Notes: generated from the sequence alone by a model not told the origin. A DNA stretch of 64,000 nt from Camellia lanceoleosa (GCA_025200525.1 CM045758.1:60328649-60392648), one strand, 5' to 3'. Shown: positions 46,784 through 58,630, counted from the first letter of the stretch. Numbers and translations: made by a program.

Positions 46784-47783
46784 TTTTTTTTTTTTTGAAC
46801 GGCAAAGAAAACTTTATTGATTAAGCATGTACAGGGTACAGTGGAAAGCATCAATAAAGAGGAGGTAGGAGCTAGAAAAAGCACCTACCACCAGTTGGCG
46901 AGAAACCAACAAAAGAGAAAACACAAAACAAACACATTGTTGAAACAGATCCAAGGCAGTAAAAACTGCACTACAATGCACACCCAAAAACCTCAGCAAA
47001 AAGCTCCTATCACTACAGTGCAGATTACACCAGACAAATCAGACTACAGCCCATATGTTTGCAAAACAGATTCCAAAACACTAAGCTCTTAATGGACTTC
47101 CTTGATGAAAACTTTGAGCCATACTGCATAACTGAATTTGAAGATTCTAGGAGACCTACACAAAGCCTCTAAGATATTGAAGACAGCTTGACAACAACTC
47201 TGGGCCTCCAATCAAAGCAACAAACCAGGGGAGCTTTGGGTGAAGGACAACAAATCTAAGAACTTCACTCACTGAGTGCAGCCCCCCACCCAACCCTCCA
47301 TAAACAGCAGGCAACCAGGCAGACAACAGGCTAAAACCAAACCAACGCAGACCTTCCACACACTAGATATACAATTAGGCAGCAAACCTCTACAACCATC
47401 ATGAACTGAATACTCCACCTTCAAGTGCCACTTAGACCACAAACCTACCTGCACCTTCACCTCCAGGTCTCGAACAGAGTTGAAACACCTCCAGGTCTAA
47501 AACAGACACAGAGCCCAACCCACATAAGCTGCTATTGTACACCAAAAGATAGTAAAATAAAGGCCAAACACTGCTGCAGCTGCAAAAACACTCAACCCCG
47601 ACCACCTAAACAAACTCGAATCTGACTGATATTATAAAGAAAATCATTAATGGAGAATGGCCAATCCTTAGAGGATGCCTTCAGCCAAATAGCTAACCTG
47701 ATAATAATGGACTCCTTAAGCTCCTCTATACCCGGTAGAACACAATTAAACAAGCAATTATTCCGATATTTCCAAATAGACCA
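46784..47783 (-). mobile_element. LINE-d, 3' part
   Basis: The A-tail (T's at 46784..46796) and 'caataaagttttctttgccg' end mark the LINE 3' terminus. The C-terminal end of ORF2 is at 47783..47592 (W-S-I-W-K-Y-R-N-N-C-L-F), followed by about 0.8 kb of 3' untranslated sequence. The target duplication is 'cacagtaaagtactt' (46771..46785) against 'cacaataaagtaatt' (62173..62187), 13 of 15 matching. Tat-2 separates this part from 59961..62172. Confidence 0.88.
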
Positions 47784-48663
47784 TGTACGGGGAGCAAATG
47801 TTCCAGCAAGCCCGTACTCCTTTCTTCCAAGCTCCGTTTCTGTCTGATCACCTGAAAGCACAACAGCGATGAGCTACCCGGCGGTGTGTGGCTGGAAAAC
47901 CCCTCCGACGATCAAGTTAGCACACACCTAGGGATATAGAGAGAGAGAGAGAGAGGGGAATGTTTTGGTGTAAGAATCCCTTACAATGTGTTCCTCCGTC
48001 GCGTATGCGGGGTGCAGACATGCTTATATACCCTCTGCGCCCCATATCCACTCCCAGTCATCTCCTGACACGTGGCTCTGCTATCCCATCTGTCAGCGCA
48101 AACCTTGCTGAACATCACCTAATCTCAACTGCCAGCCACCTCTGCTGGTGCCCGGCAGCCGAGCTGCTCAATCCAAGGCCGGGCTGTGCTTCACGCCCAA
48201 GCACTTCACAGGCTAAGCTCCAGAGAACCGGGCTAGGCTGTATCTCGGCAAGGCCATACCTGGGACATCTCGTATTCACCTGTGATCGGCCTTGCTGCCG
48301 AGCAAACCTATATCTCGGCCGACTACGCCTTTCCGGGCGCCGGTCATTTATCTTGACTGTGGTCGGCCTTCTTGCCGAGCAGGCAAGTACCTCGGTCGAT
48401 GACGCCTTTCCTGGCGCCGTTCAACCAACCTGACTGGCTTCGCCTATGCCATACACGTAGCTCGGTCTAACCGAGCGTTGCCTTAATCGGGCAACTTATA
48501 TCCGGACTGGGCGGCGCGTACTTGGCCCAACACCTGCCGGGCCCAGGTCCTAGTAGCCCAATTCAGAGTGGACTGTGGATCATCTCGGTCCAATAATCCA
48601 CTTGGCTACTAATCTTCTCGGCCGTTATCTTGGCCCAATTCCAGATCATAAATCTCCCTCTCA
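47784..48663 (-). repeat. Tat-2 LTR (3' LTR in element orientation)
   Basis: It is 880 bp from 'tgtacggggagcaaatgttc' to 'aaatctccctctca'. On the minus strand it starts TGAGAGGGAG, ends CCGTACA and carries a TATA-like 'tatataag' (plus strand about 48023..48031). Confidence 0.93.
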
Positions 48664-48675
48664 ATTGCCCCTTAA
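48664..48675 (-). promoter_or_regulatory. Tat-2 polypurine tract
   Basis: On the minus strand 'ttaaggggcaat' directly precedes the 3' LTR, as expected for the plus-strand primer. Confidence 0.6.
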
Positions 48676-48975
48676 TCCTGTCCGCAAAAGCGTGACCGGG
48701 ATTACTCACTTCGGCCGGGATTACACCTCCTCGGTTGTTAGAATGCGAAATGGTGACCGGGCTAGTTGAACATTCCTCTTTGCAAACTTGTCCCATGATA
48801 CTCGACTCTTCGACTTTCCAGCCTGTCTCTTCGTTTTGCTCGGCTGACGCCTCACCTGTCCCCCGTCCCTTCAAATCTGATGCTGCCATTAATGGTGACA
48901 GGTGGCGCCCTCCTATTCGTTCTCGAGCGGCCAACCGCCGTCTTGCCAAAATTCAAATTTTGGCGGTTTTTAGCC

Positions 48976-48983
48976 TATATATA
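48976..48983 (+). promoter_or_regulatory. TATA box upstream of the Tat-2 antisense gene
   Basis: TATATATA in the context 'agcctatatataggccact' is about 350 bp upstream of the first antisense ATG (49332), on the strand opposite to gag-pol. It suggests that the antisense gene has its own promoter. Transcription is not shown. Confidence 0.5.
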
Positions 48984-49331
48984 GGCCACTCTCCTCACTC
49001 ATCCCATCATACTGCCATTCCCTCGTTCAAGCATCTCAGAGCTCCTGTGCCCCCTTCTCCTTCGCCATCGCTGAGCTTGTGTTGGAAGAAGGAAGAGCCA
49101 CTGCCCTTCACAGGTATGCCCTTTAACCTCTCTTTTGTTGCCATTTCTTCTGGTATTTCACACATTAGGATAGAAAAACGTAGCTTTTAGGATTTGGGCA
49201 CCAAAAACCATCCTAAACCTTCGAACATTCATGGTGTTCTTCATTTTTCATGAAGAACACTGAAGAACTGGGGCGGACCGGGCTCCTGGTCTTCTTTTGA
49301 TCCAAAAAACTCTAAGAACCGAGCAAATAAC

Positions 49332-51577
49332 ATGTTTGTCACAAACCCAGCTAAAACCGAGATAGCAAATTGGACCAGGTCGTCCAACTGGGCTAATATC
49401 TGGTCCACTTGGGCGACCGGGCTCCTTCGTAAGCTTAGAACACCGAGGTGGTTTGGCACTTTTGATGACCGAGCTAAAATCAAGCTCGCTTTCACACTCA
49501 TACTTGCCATCCTTTTCCTGCAGAGTCCAAGGGGACCATTGACCACAACTGAGGCTCTCAAGACTGAGCAAAATCCAACTAGCACTGTGCCAAACCCCTC
49601 AGCCATGATACACTAGCTCGGTCACATGGGGAAATTCCGCTTCCTAGTGGACTCTCCAGCCGCGCTAGAAGCCTTTAGGGAGGAGTACAGCATCCCGGCC
49701 GACGTCCATCTAGAGCTGGCGGCAGAAAAGACAACACCCTGGGGCAGACTTGACCAATGCCCCTTCACTGTGCTGTCAATAGTAGAAGGAGGTCTCCGCT
49801 TCCTGGTCAATCCCCTCATGACCGAGTTCCTGCGCCGAACCGGGCTGGCGCCAACCCAAGTATCCACCAACACATATCGGATAATAAACGGCGTGCACGA
49901 ACTGAACAACCGGCTAGGCATAAGCCTAGGTCTAGCCGAGATCCTTCGCCAATACACATTAGGCCACACCGGCGACGGTCTCGCCTATTACCTCAAAATT
50001 AGACCGGGGAGGGAGAAAATCGTAACCGGCACCCCAGATAAGGATCTTCATGACGATAATTTCTTTTAGGTGTCAGGCAACTACGAAACAGCCGCGGTAC
50101 CGGACTGGATGATAAGCAAGAACTTTGGCAACACATGTAAGCCGCGCAACTTAGCTCGGTTGTCTTATTCTTTCCTTGTTTCTATACTTAATCATTTTCT
50201 CTTGTCTTTTTTGCAGCAATCCAAGCCTTACAAGCCAACTACCACTTTCCCAACGTCGAGGCAATCAGGACCGCTCTCCGGTATCGCAACCGTGATTGCA
50301 GCCAGTTGCTCGGCTACACACCCACATACAGATATTCTGCCCCCCGCCGGAGCAAAGTCACAGACTTCCTTCGCGCTCCATCACCTCCACCAGATCCAAC
50401 CCTACCAGACGTCCCATTCATCTGTCTAATCGAGCAGCAAGAGATGGCAAAAAGAAGCAGAATCAAGAACTTGCTCACAGCCACATCGGCCGAGATACCG
50501 AGCGTTGCCACCCGCTCGCCAGCCACCCGACAAACAAGCGATGCTGTGATCGCTCTTTCTTCTCCGGCTGCCGGGCAATCCAGTAGGCAACCATCTCAAC
50601 GCCGTTAGCTAGCCATGGCGAGCTTCGCGATCCGCCGAGCTGGAGGCCGAGCTCACCACCGAGCAACCAACTGAAACAGTTAACCCAATACCGGCCTGGC
50701 GCCCTCAGTTGAAACACCGGGGCCAGGACATCCCGGCAACTGCTTCGATCAAGGCTGACAAGGAGCACTTGCTCGCCTTCGATCTCTCCAAAGCACTCCT
50801 ACTACCGAGCGACGTGGTCGGTAGTGACCACGTCCCAGATACTCGGTTAGTAAAATCATCTGTCAAGTCCATGGCCAGGGTAAGTCAATCTTCCTTCGAA
50901 ATTTTTATAAGTGTTAGACCGGTTCCTTCTCTGATCAACTTTGCTGCTTGTAGGCTATTCAGAAACAACATCTGGTTATGGAACGCATACATAGACTCCG
51001 GAAAAAGGCCCAGGACACTGCCAGCCAAGTCTAGAGCCTCCAAACCGAACTTGGCCAGGCAAAAACTTCTCTTGAGAACGCCAATGCAGACAACAACAGA
51101 CTGCTTGGCCAGCTGGAGGCCGCCGAGAAGAAACGAGATGAGCTCCAGGCCGAGCTAAACGCTCTGAAGAAATCACGAAAGAAGGATCGCCGAGATGCAA
51201 ACAATGCCGGTTTCAATGAAGCCGAAGAAAACTACAAGAAGCAGGTGTTCGCAACTCAGGACATCTACTTCAAAGCCGGCTGGAAATCGGCTTGTGAGCA
51301 TCTCGGTCAGGGCTCCGGCACCGATGTGTTTTCCAATCCTCCTCCTACTTCCCTACCGGTCTACCTCGTGCCTTACGCAAACGACGTCTTCAGCGCGTTG
51401 CAAGCCGAGGCCGAGGAAGGGCTTGAAGACGGAGACGACGAGACAGATACCGAGGCAGAGGATGCCGAGGTGCAGGAGCGGCCCGGTAACGACGAGTCCG
51501 GTGGCCAAGACAAGAGCCCAACTGTTAACCTTGAAACGACCGAGGACGAGTTCACCAACCTCTCCCCCCTAGTTTAG
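49332..51577 (+). pseudogene. Tat-2 antisense gene, PF04195-like (putative gypsy-type transposon protein), decayed
   Basis: One frame runs from 49332 through a stop at 49613..49616 into a block (ATG 49626) containing V-E-G-G-L-R-F-L-V-N-P, L-A-P-T-Q-V-S-T-N-T-Y-R-I and L-G-I-S-L-G-L-A-E-I. This is the pattern of the family Pfam calls 'putative gypsy type transposon'. A TAG at 50067..50069 stands where W is expected. Two GT-AG introns join open frames: 50137..50216 (80 nt) and 50880..50953 (74 nt, phase 0). A frame break lies near 50610..50650. The last exon (50954..51577) is a coiled coil (repeated E-K-K-R-D-E-L-Q-A-E-L type) with an acidic end and one TAG at about 51030. The protein's role is unknown. 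The gene ends before the tandem-repeat region. Confidence 0.68.
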
Positions 51578-51739
51578 TTTTCTTTTCTTTTGTATGTTTG
51601 GCATTTCCATGTAACCGGGCTCTGTCCCCACCTTTTGTAATGACTTTTAAGTAATGAAAAAACTTGATATTTTTGCTAAGTGTTTGCACGGTAAACATCA
51701 ATTCCATCTTCAGCAAAACATCTCGGCATAAATCATAAA

Positions 51740-52430
51740 TTTGAACACTTCGTCAACCGGTATAGACAACTCGGTTGAAGTACTTAAGCATAATCAAAAC
51801 AGCAACTTCACAAACTGGAATATCCATCTCGGTTGGTGATAACAAGTCGAACGAACAACCAACCCTTCCAACCGGCACAGGCATCTCGGTTGGGAATAAC
51901 TGAGTTGAACAAAACGCCAACTTCTTCAGCCGGGGTGAATCATCTCGGTTGGGATGGGTTAAGTTGGACAAAACACCAACTCGTCCAGCCGGAGCAAAAC
52001 ATCTCGGCAAGAAATATCTAAATTGAACAAAACATCAACTGCACCAACCGGAGCAAATCATCTCGGTTGGGATGAGTTAAGTTGGACAAAACACCAACTC
52101 GTCCAGCCGGAGCAAAACATCTCGGCAAGAAATATCTAAATTGAACAAAACATCAACTGCACCAACCAGAGCAAATCATCTCGGTTGGGAATCTTAAGTT
52201 GGACAATACACCAACTCTTCCAGCCGGAGCAAAACATCTCGGCAAGAGATATCTAGGTTGACCAAAACATCAACCGCACCAACCGGAGCAAATCATCTCG
52301 GTTGGGAATTTTAAGTTGGACAATACACCAACTCTTCCAGTCGAAGCAAAATATCTCGGCAAGAAATATCTAAGTTGAACAAAACATCAACCGCATCAAC
52401 CGGAGCAAATCATCTCGGTTTTTTCATTTA
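51740..52430. repeat. Minisatellite in the Tat-2 3' region (~60-bp units, ~118-bp dimers)
   Basis: 'catctcgg' recurs about every 60 bp from 51770 to 52421. Two alternating unit types, 'agcaaatcatctcggttggg' and 'agcaaaacatctcggcaaga', give a higher-order period of about 115-120 bp. The repeat lies between the antisense gene and integrase, on the 3' side of pol in element orientation. Later dimers are more alike than the first ones, which fits ongoing tandem expansion. Confidence 0.85.
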
Positions 52431-52536
52431 AGAACAACAATCTAGAGCAAAATCACTTCTATTATATTGACAAAAAGAATTTACATTCTGAAGTGCAAGC
52501 CAAAAAACTCATTTGCACAAGAAAAGAAGGCTAAAG

Positions 52537-53883
52537 CTAGAAATAATACAGTTTAAGGTTGGCCGCGTTCCATGGCCGGGGAATGGCTCTTCCCTCCAGA
52601 TCCTCCAAGTGGTAAGCCCCCTTGCCCGCCAGACCGGTGATCTTGTAGGGTCCTTCCCAATTTGCCCCTAGTTTGCCTTCACCTGGCACCAGGGTGTTGC
52701 CCATAACTTTCCTCAGAACCCAATCACCAACTTTGAACAGTTTGGGGTGCACCATTTTGTTGTACTTCTTTGAGAGTTCTTATTGGTAGGCGGCGATGTG
52801 GATGAGGGCCTTCTCCCGACGCTCTTCCACTAGGTCCAACTCCAAAGCAATTGCCTCGGCATTCAGTTCTGGCTCAAAACTCTCGCTTCTCAGGGTGGGG
52901 ATGCCAACTTCCAAAGGTATGACCGCCTCCATGCCATAAGCCAAAGCGAATGAAGTTTCCCTGGTAGATCGCCGCGGGGTGGTTCGGTATGCCCAAAGGA
53001 CGTTGGGTAACTCCTCGGCCCATTTTTCCTTTGCCTTTTCCAGTCGTTTCTTCAATCCATCCAAAATAGTCTTGTTCGATGCTTCGGCTTGACCATTGGA
53101 CTGTGGGTAAGCCGGAGTGGAGTTGTAAAACTCAATCTTCAGATCTTCACAAAATCCTCTGAATAGGCGACCGTCGAACTGGGTGCCATTGTCAGAGATC
53201 AAAATTTTTGGGACGCCAAACCGTGTAACCATGTTCTGCCAGACAAATCGCTTCACGTCTTTCTCCTTGATTGTTGCCAAGGGCTTAGCCTCAACCCATT
53301 TCGTGAAATAATCCGTGGCCGCGATGAAGAATTTACGGTTGCCCGGTGCTGTTGGCAATGGCCCTACTATATCTAGCCCCCACATGGCGAAAGGCCAAGG
53401 ACTGGTGAGGGGAAGAAGTTCCCTGGCAGGCTGATGGATCTGATGGGCGAATTTCTGGCATTTCTCACATTTGCGGATGTACTTTTGTGCGTCGGCCTGC
53501 ATGCACGGCCACCAGTACCCCTGCGAAATAGCTCGGTAGGCCAATGACTTGCCCCCTATATGGCTGCCACAAATGCCTTCGTGAATTTCGAACAGGAAGG
53601 CCTCCACACTACTCGGGTGCACGCACTTTAGATAAGGACCAGTGAAGGACTTTTTATACAACGCACCAGATGGAGAGAGCCAAAACCGCTCTAACTTCAC
53701 CCGGACTTTGTGTGCTTCTTTCTTGTCGGCTGGTAGAGTCCGGTCCCTGAGAAACAAGATTATGGGGTCCATCCACGAAGGGCCCAGCGCGGCGCAGAGT
53801 ACATCCGTCTGCCCGGGGTCTTCAATGCTTGGCCGTGGAAGAAAGTCAATTAACAGGGGGTTTGGAGACGTACTATCTACCAT
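52537..53883 (-). pseudogene. Tat-2 integrase
   Basis: The 367-residue frame 53883..52780 has the HHCC region (H-E-G-I-C-G-S-H ... C-E-K-C-Q-K). The catalytic core has D (A-T-D-Y-F-T-K-W), D (I-S-D-N-G-T-Q-F-D) and E (N-G-Q-A-E-A-S-N-K), and W-A-Y-R-T-T-P-R follows. A single TAA (CAA expected) near 52778 separates the C-terminal domain (52755..52537, containing N-W-E-G-P-Y-K-I). All catalytic residues are intact, so this is the best preserved enzyme in the window apart from that stop. Confidence 0.9.
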
Positions 53884-54735
53884 CGAAGCGAGGCCGGCCA
53901 GTTTATTCGCCCGACTGTTTTCTTCACGGCCAATCTATTGGACTCTGATTGCCAAAAACTGTTTGATGTGTTCCCTGACCAGAGTTTGGTACTTCGCTAT
54001 TCTTTCATCCTTTGCTTCGTACATCCCAGAGACTTGGTTAACCACAAGTTGGGAGTCACTGTACACAATCAGCTCGGTAGCCTTCATCTGAATAGCGCTC
54101 TTGAGCTCGGCCAAAAGGGCGTCCTACTCAGCCTCGTTGTTAGATGCTGGGAAGCCAAGCATGATGGAGTGTTCGATGGTTAGACCATCAGGAGAGATAA
54201 GAACGACACCTAGCCCGGCACCGTGACGGTTGGACGCTCCATCAACAAAAAGCTTCCACATCTCCCCCACGAAAAGCTTCCAACAGTCTGAAGGGTCCTG
54301 AGAATCGCGAAGGGTGATGGGATCACGGTTGCTCAGCTGTCCGGTTTCGAGTTCTGCGTCGACTGGTTTTTGTCCAGCCCCCCTTGGTGATTCGGCACCG
54401 GACTCAGCAAGTGAATCTACAATGCCTAAGTCCGTAGGCGAATCACCAGGTCGTGGTACTATGTCGGCCGCAGGCTCTATGCTGAGTAGATCTATGTCCT
54501 CCCCTCCTGGTGATGGGTTACCGGACAGAGTGGGTGGCACTACAAGACCTGACTCCGTCGTCACGTCACCGGTCGGTAGGTTTGTACAAGTGGTCGGCAC
54601 TTCGGTGGGGCGTGCAAATTCCGCGACGCTAACTCCACCAAGTTGTTGTAACTCAGACTGGCTCACACTCTCCTTCTTCTGCCGCGGCAATATCGACCGG
54701 GTATGTCGGATGGGTCCCTGGCGAGAATTCTGCAA
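53884..54735 (-). pseudogene. Tat-2 second (archaeal-type) RNase H domain
   Basis: The frame 54735..54124 starts with a Ser/Pro-rich linker of about 140 residues. It then shows [12 protein letters not shown] (first D present) and ends N-N-E-A-E at a TAG where Y is usual. The same frame continues with [11 protein letters not shown] (D) and another stop before integrase. A second RNase H after the gypsy one is diagnostic for the Tat clade. Confidence 0.82.
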
Positions 54736-54775
54736 CGAAATCGGCCAAAGTCTGGGCCTTTATAGCTGTGCGCGG

Positions 54776-55800
54776 CTAGAATTTTACGTCAAATTGCCCC
54801 AATTCGACCGCCCACTTGAGAATTCGGCCAGAGAAGTCCGCCCGTTCAAACAAGTCCTTCAGGGGGAATTCGGTCAGCACAATGATGGAATGAGCGTGGA
54901 AATAATGTGCCAACTTCCTCGAAGCTATCATTAATGCCAACGCGAGCTTTTCCAACGGCAGATACCTCGTCTCTGCCGGCAGCAAGGTTTTACTGACATA
55001 GAAGATTGGGAGGTGCTTAATTCGCCATGACGAGCACGCCTTGTTGCATGTTGAGAGACAGCAAGGTAAAGAAAAAGTTTCTCGCCCCGCTGAGGTGTAA
55101 CCAACAATGCCGGGGAAGACAGATACTCCTTAAGCTCGGTCAAAGCTTGGTCACACGTTTCATCCCACGAGAACTTTGATTTTAATGCCTGAAAGAATGG
55201 ACGGCAACGATCTGATGACCAGCTTATGAATCGATTAAGCGCGGCGGCCATTCTGGCCAGATGCTGCACGTCCTTCGCCGAGCTAGGCTGCCTCAACTCA
55301 TGCACGGCTCGGTTTGTGACTAGGAACCCCAAAAATTTTCCGGATCCCACGCCGAAGGCACACTTAGACGCATTCAGGAGCAACTTGTACTTTTTGAGAA
55401 TGGCAAACATCTCGGTTAAGTCGGACAAATGGTTTGCTTCGTGTCGGCTTTTTACCACCATATCATCGATGTAAGCCTCCATTGTCCGGCCAAGCAAAGG
55501 AGCAAACATTTTGGTCACCATCCTCTAAAAGGTTGCCTCGGCGTTCTTCAAACCAAAAGGCATGACCCGGTAACAAAAGAGTCCTCTTGGAGTCGTGAAA
55601 GAAGTGATCTCTCGGTCAGGCCCATGCATGGCGATCTGATGGTAACCGCGGTAGGCATCCAGGAAACTGAGCCTGTTATGTCCAGCCGTCAAGTCCACGA
55701 GCTGGTCAATCCGCAGTAAAGGGAAGCTATCTTTGGGACAAGCTCGGTTGACTGTTTTGTAGTCGACACAGACTCGCCATTTTCCATTCTTCTTGGGCAC
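54776..55800 (-). pseudogene. Tat-2 reverse transcriptase core and first RNase H
   Basis: 55800..55525 holds K-N-G-K-W-R-V-C-V-D-Y, F-L-D-A-Y-R-G-Y-H-Q and M-P-F-G-L-K-N-A. After one TAG (CAG expected) the frame goes on at 55521..54931 with the intact active site Y-I-D-D at 55462..55473. It then shifts into RNase H 1 (54985..54776, L-P-L-E-K-L-A-L-A). RT copies the element RNA into DNA, but this copy cannot be translated through. Confidence 0.9.
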
Positions 55801-55818
55801 TACTACGGTGTTGGAGAT

Positions 55819-56523
55819 CTACCGAGGGTAGTGCACTTCCTGAATTGCTCTTGCCTCAAGCAGATTTTTGACTTCCTCTGCTACTACTTCGGCGTGATGC
55901 AGCGCCGATCTCCTTGTTCGCTGGATGACTGGCTTTGCTCCAGGGAAGACGTTGAGATGATGGTAGATAAAATTTGGATCGAGGCCGGGCATGTCGTAAG
56001 GCGACCATGCGAAGACTTCGATGTTGGCCATCAAGAATTCAACCATCTCGGTCCTCTCCTGGGCAGTAAGGCTAGAACCGAGCAGGAAGAACTTATCCGG
56101 CCGCTCCATATCGATTCGCACCTCAACCAAGTCCTCCACAGCTTTGTCCTCTGCCTTGGTGCCCACATCCTCCAAAACACCTCGATCTTCTGGTCCTTCT
56201 ATCATTTGCACGAACCCTTTAGCAGCTCGGCTGCCGTTCACCGCCACGAAGCACTGTTTGGACATGACCTGATCCCCCCAAATCTCCTCGATTGCCCCCA
56301 TAGCCGAACGGAATCTCATCACCTGGTAGTAGGTCGATGCTACAGCTTGCATGGTGTGAAGCCATCCCCTTCCAAGGATGAGGTTGTAAGTCGAAGGCAC
56401 TTGTAGCACCCAGAACTCCACTTGCTTGACCACGGATCCCGCTTTGACCGGCGGGATAATTTTTCCCAAAGGGCACTCTGGCTGTGAATTGAAACCAACA
56501 AGTGGCGAAGTTGCCGGTGCCAA
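55819..56523 (-). pseudogene. Tat-2 protease end and RT N-terminal part
   Basis: The frame contains Y-N-L-I-L-G-R-G-W-L-H, the second conserved box of the aspartic protease. It then holds the RT lead-in F-A-W-S-P-Y-D-M-P-G-L-D. It ends at a TAG (TGG expected) about 20 bases before the RT core frame. It is separated from the protease active site upstream by one TGA (CGA expected). Confidence 0.82.
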
Positions 56524-56532
56524 GTCTGTTTC

Positions 56533-58164
56533 TCAGAGTTTGAGCTGCTTGAACGCGTCGTAATACATGATCTCGACCGAGCTTCCCTGATCGATCAAGA
56601 TCCGTTTGACATAGAATTCTTTGACGCGAAGTGTCACTACCAGGGCATCGTTGTGCGGCGTCTGGATACGCTCTAGATCCCTTGAGGTGAAACTAATCAC
56701 GTCTTTCTCTTCGGTCTTCCCCTTCTTGATGGCGGGCTGTACCGACAAAACTTCTCTCATATGCTCTGCTTTCTTGATCATACCCCGGAGTTCGCAAACA
56801 CACTCCGTCTCCACTATGCCGTGGATGACATTAATAACTCCTTGTGGCAGCGCATCTCGGTCATCCTGTCCCCTGGGATCAACCGGAGCATGATTCGGCT
56901 TTACGCCACCATCAATGTAAAGGTCTAAGTGACCGGCCGCGACCAGCTCTTCTAGGTGTTGCCTTAAAGGCAAACAATCCTCAGTCCGGTGGCCTCTCTC
57001 CCGGTGGAATGTGCAATGATATTGCGGATTGTATCCCTTCTGTCCATCGCCTAACTTAGCAGGAAACCGGACATACTCCTCGTCTCGGATTTCGCTAAGT
57101 ATGCGATAGATTGGAATCTTGAAGACTGTGGTGATGCCAGTTCTTGCCTTCAACCTTCTGTTGGCATCCGCAACATCGTCTCTGGGGTAATCATCCCAGT
57201 CGTTCCGACGTCCTCTACCTCGGTTCTTCCGATTTGAACCTCGGTCTGATTCCTCTGTTCTGTCACTTGAGCGGCTGGACTCCTGTCCAACTGCGTGCAC
57301 CTTGCCTACTGCCTTCTTGTCCGCTGCTGCCGGAGTTGCCTTGACAGTAGACGCCGACGCATCATCCTCAACCCGGATGTGCTCATTGATGCGCTGCATG
57401 AGCTGGCCCATGGACGCCGGCTGATGCATTGTAAGCGCGTCCCGCAGTCTATGCCCGACCGGGAGACCTCGCTTGTATTGAGTGATTGCTAGGTTGACCG
57501 GGCAATTCAAAATCTCATTGAAGGTTTTCCAATATCTGGAGTTGTACGCCTTCAATGTGTCGCTGGGTTCCATCTTGACACTCAGTAGGTGATCCACTTC
57601 CTTAGGTGTCTTGGTGTTGGTTTTGAAGCGTGTCACAAAGGCTTCGGCCAATTGATGCCACCTCTCTATACTTCCCTCCGGCAGCCTTTCGAACCACTTC
57701 AAACCCAGTTCGCCCAAACTTGACGGAAAGATGAGGCACATAAGAGCGTCATTCCGCCTATGTCCGGCCATGACCTGTCGGAAATGGCTTACGTGCATGT
57801 AAGGATCCGTCTTCTCGTCGTACAATGTGAACTTTGGCTGGTGGAAGCCCGACGGAAGAGGTGTTGTCTCTATTTCTAGGGAGAAAGGGGTGGTGCTCAA
57901 CCTTGCCAAGTCGAAATCCACCAGGAGCGGTGCTGCTTGGCTGGGTGGAGGCATTCCGACCTCCTCGCTGGCGTGAACCCCATAGGATAACCGCTGGAAT
58001 GCCGGTATCCTTTGAGCCTCCCGCCGGCGAGCCCGCTCCTTTAAAACTGCCCGCAAGTCTTCTGTGCAAGCGGAATAGGAGTACCTCGACGTCGTCGCCG
58101 GACGTGAGGGCTGGTAAGTACTATCTTGCGCGCTGGACTTCTCTACGCGGACATCAGAATCGCC
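56533..58164 (-). pseudogene. Tat-2 gag with protease active site
   Basis: A long open frame (58056..56533, about 507 residues, open upstream to about 58160) encodes the gag core (C-L-I-F-P-S-S-L, W-F-E-R-L-P-E-G-S-I). A basic Arg/Asp linker follows, then a C-X2-H-X4-H-X4-C motif at 56974..57015 (C-T-F-H ... H-R-T-E-D-C). At the end is the protease site I-L-I-D-Q-G-S-S. This is the longest uninterrupted element frame in the window. A frameshift near 58165 separates it from the N-terminal piece. Confidence 0.88.
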
Positions 58165-58168
58165 AACC

Positions 58169-58564
58169 TCAGAATCTCGGTAATGGAGATGGACGGAGTG
58201 TGTCGCCGACTGCTACGAACGGCGGGGTTGTGCGCCATCCGTGGTCTCCCACTCCAGCTACACCCTTGCCTTTGACATGCCGCTTCAGCTCCTCCATCTT
58301 TGCCGCCATGCGCCGAATGACGGCGTCCTGGTCCTTCAGCTTGTTTTCCAGGCGCCTGGCGTGTGAGTCTCTCTGCCGCTGATGTCCGTCTAGACTCCGT
58401 GAATGACCATGACTCCTTCTGCGCTTATCTCGCTGCGTCGTCGACCGTCTCCCCGAAAGTTCTGTGTTTGACATCGGAATGATGTCCGATGCCTCTCTTC
58501 GCTTCACTGAATCCGGAGTAACTCCGTCGATGGCGGACAACGGAAACTCTTCATTGTTCGCCAT
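58169..58564 (-). pseudogene. Tat-2 gag N-terminal piece
   Basis: This 131-codon frame starts with an ATG about 45 bp after the primer-binding site. It encodes a basic, Arg/Ser/His-rich segment with a short coiled coil (R-R-L-E-N-K-L-K-D-Q and M-E-E-L-K). It ends just before the main gag frame, one frame off, so an indel near 58165 has disconnected the gag start. Confidence 0.7.
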
Positions 58565-58610
58565 AGTCGGCGGTCAGACGAGCGTGGAAGACAAGGTTTT
58601 GTCTGTAAGA

Positions 58611-58629
58611 TTCCCACAGACGGCGCCAA
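58611..58629 (-). promoter_or_regulatory. Tat-2 primer-binding site
   Basis: On the minus strand 'ttggcgccgtctgtgggaa' follows the LTR end by one base. This TGGCGCC-type site is common in plant Tat/Ogre elements. Confidence 0.75.
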
Positions 58630-58630
58630 T

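Noticed and set aside
47960..48433. 157-codon frame in the Tat-2 LTR, repeated at 58831 and 59278
   Set aside because: It is LTR sequence. The frame is open in other LTR copies only because they are duplicates, and it has no protein features.
55831..56406. 191-codon plus-strand frame opposite Tat-2 protease/RT
   Set aside because: It is the reverse complement of clear protease and RT motifs and has no domain of its own.
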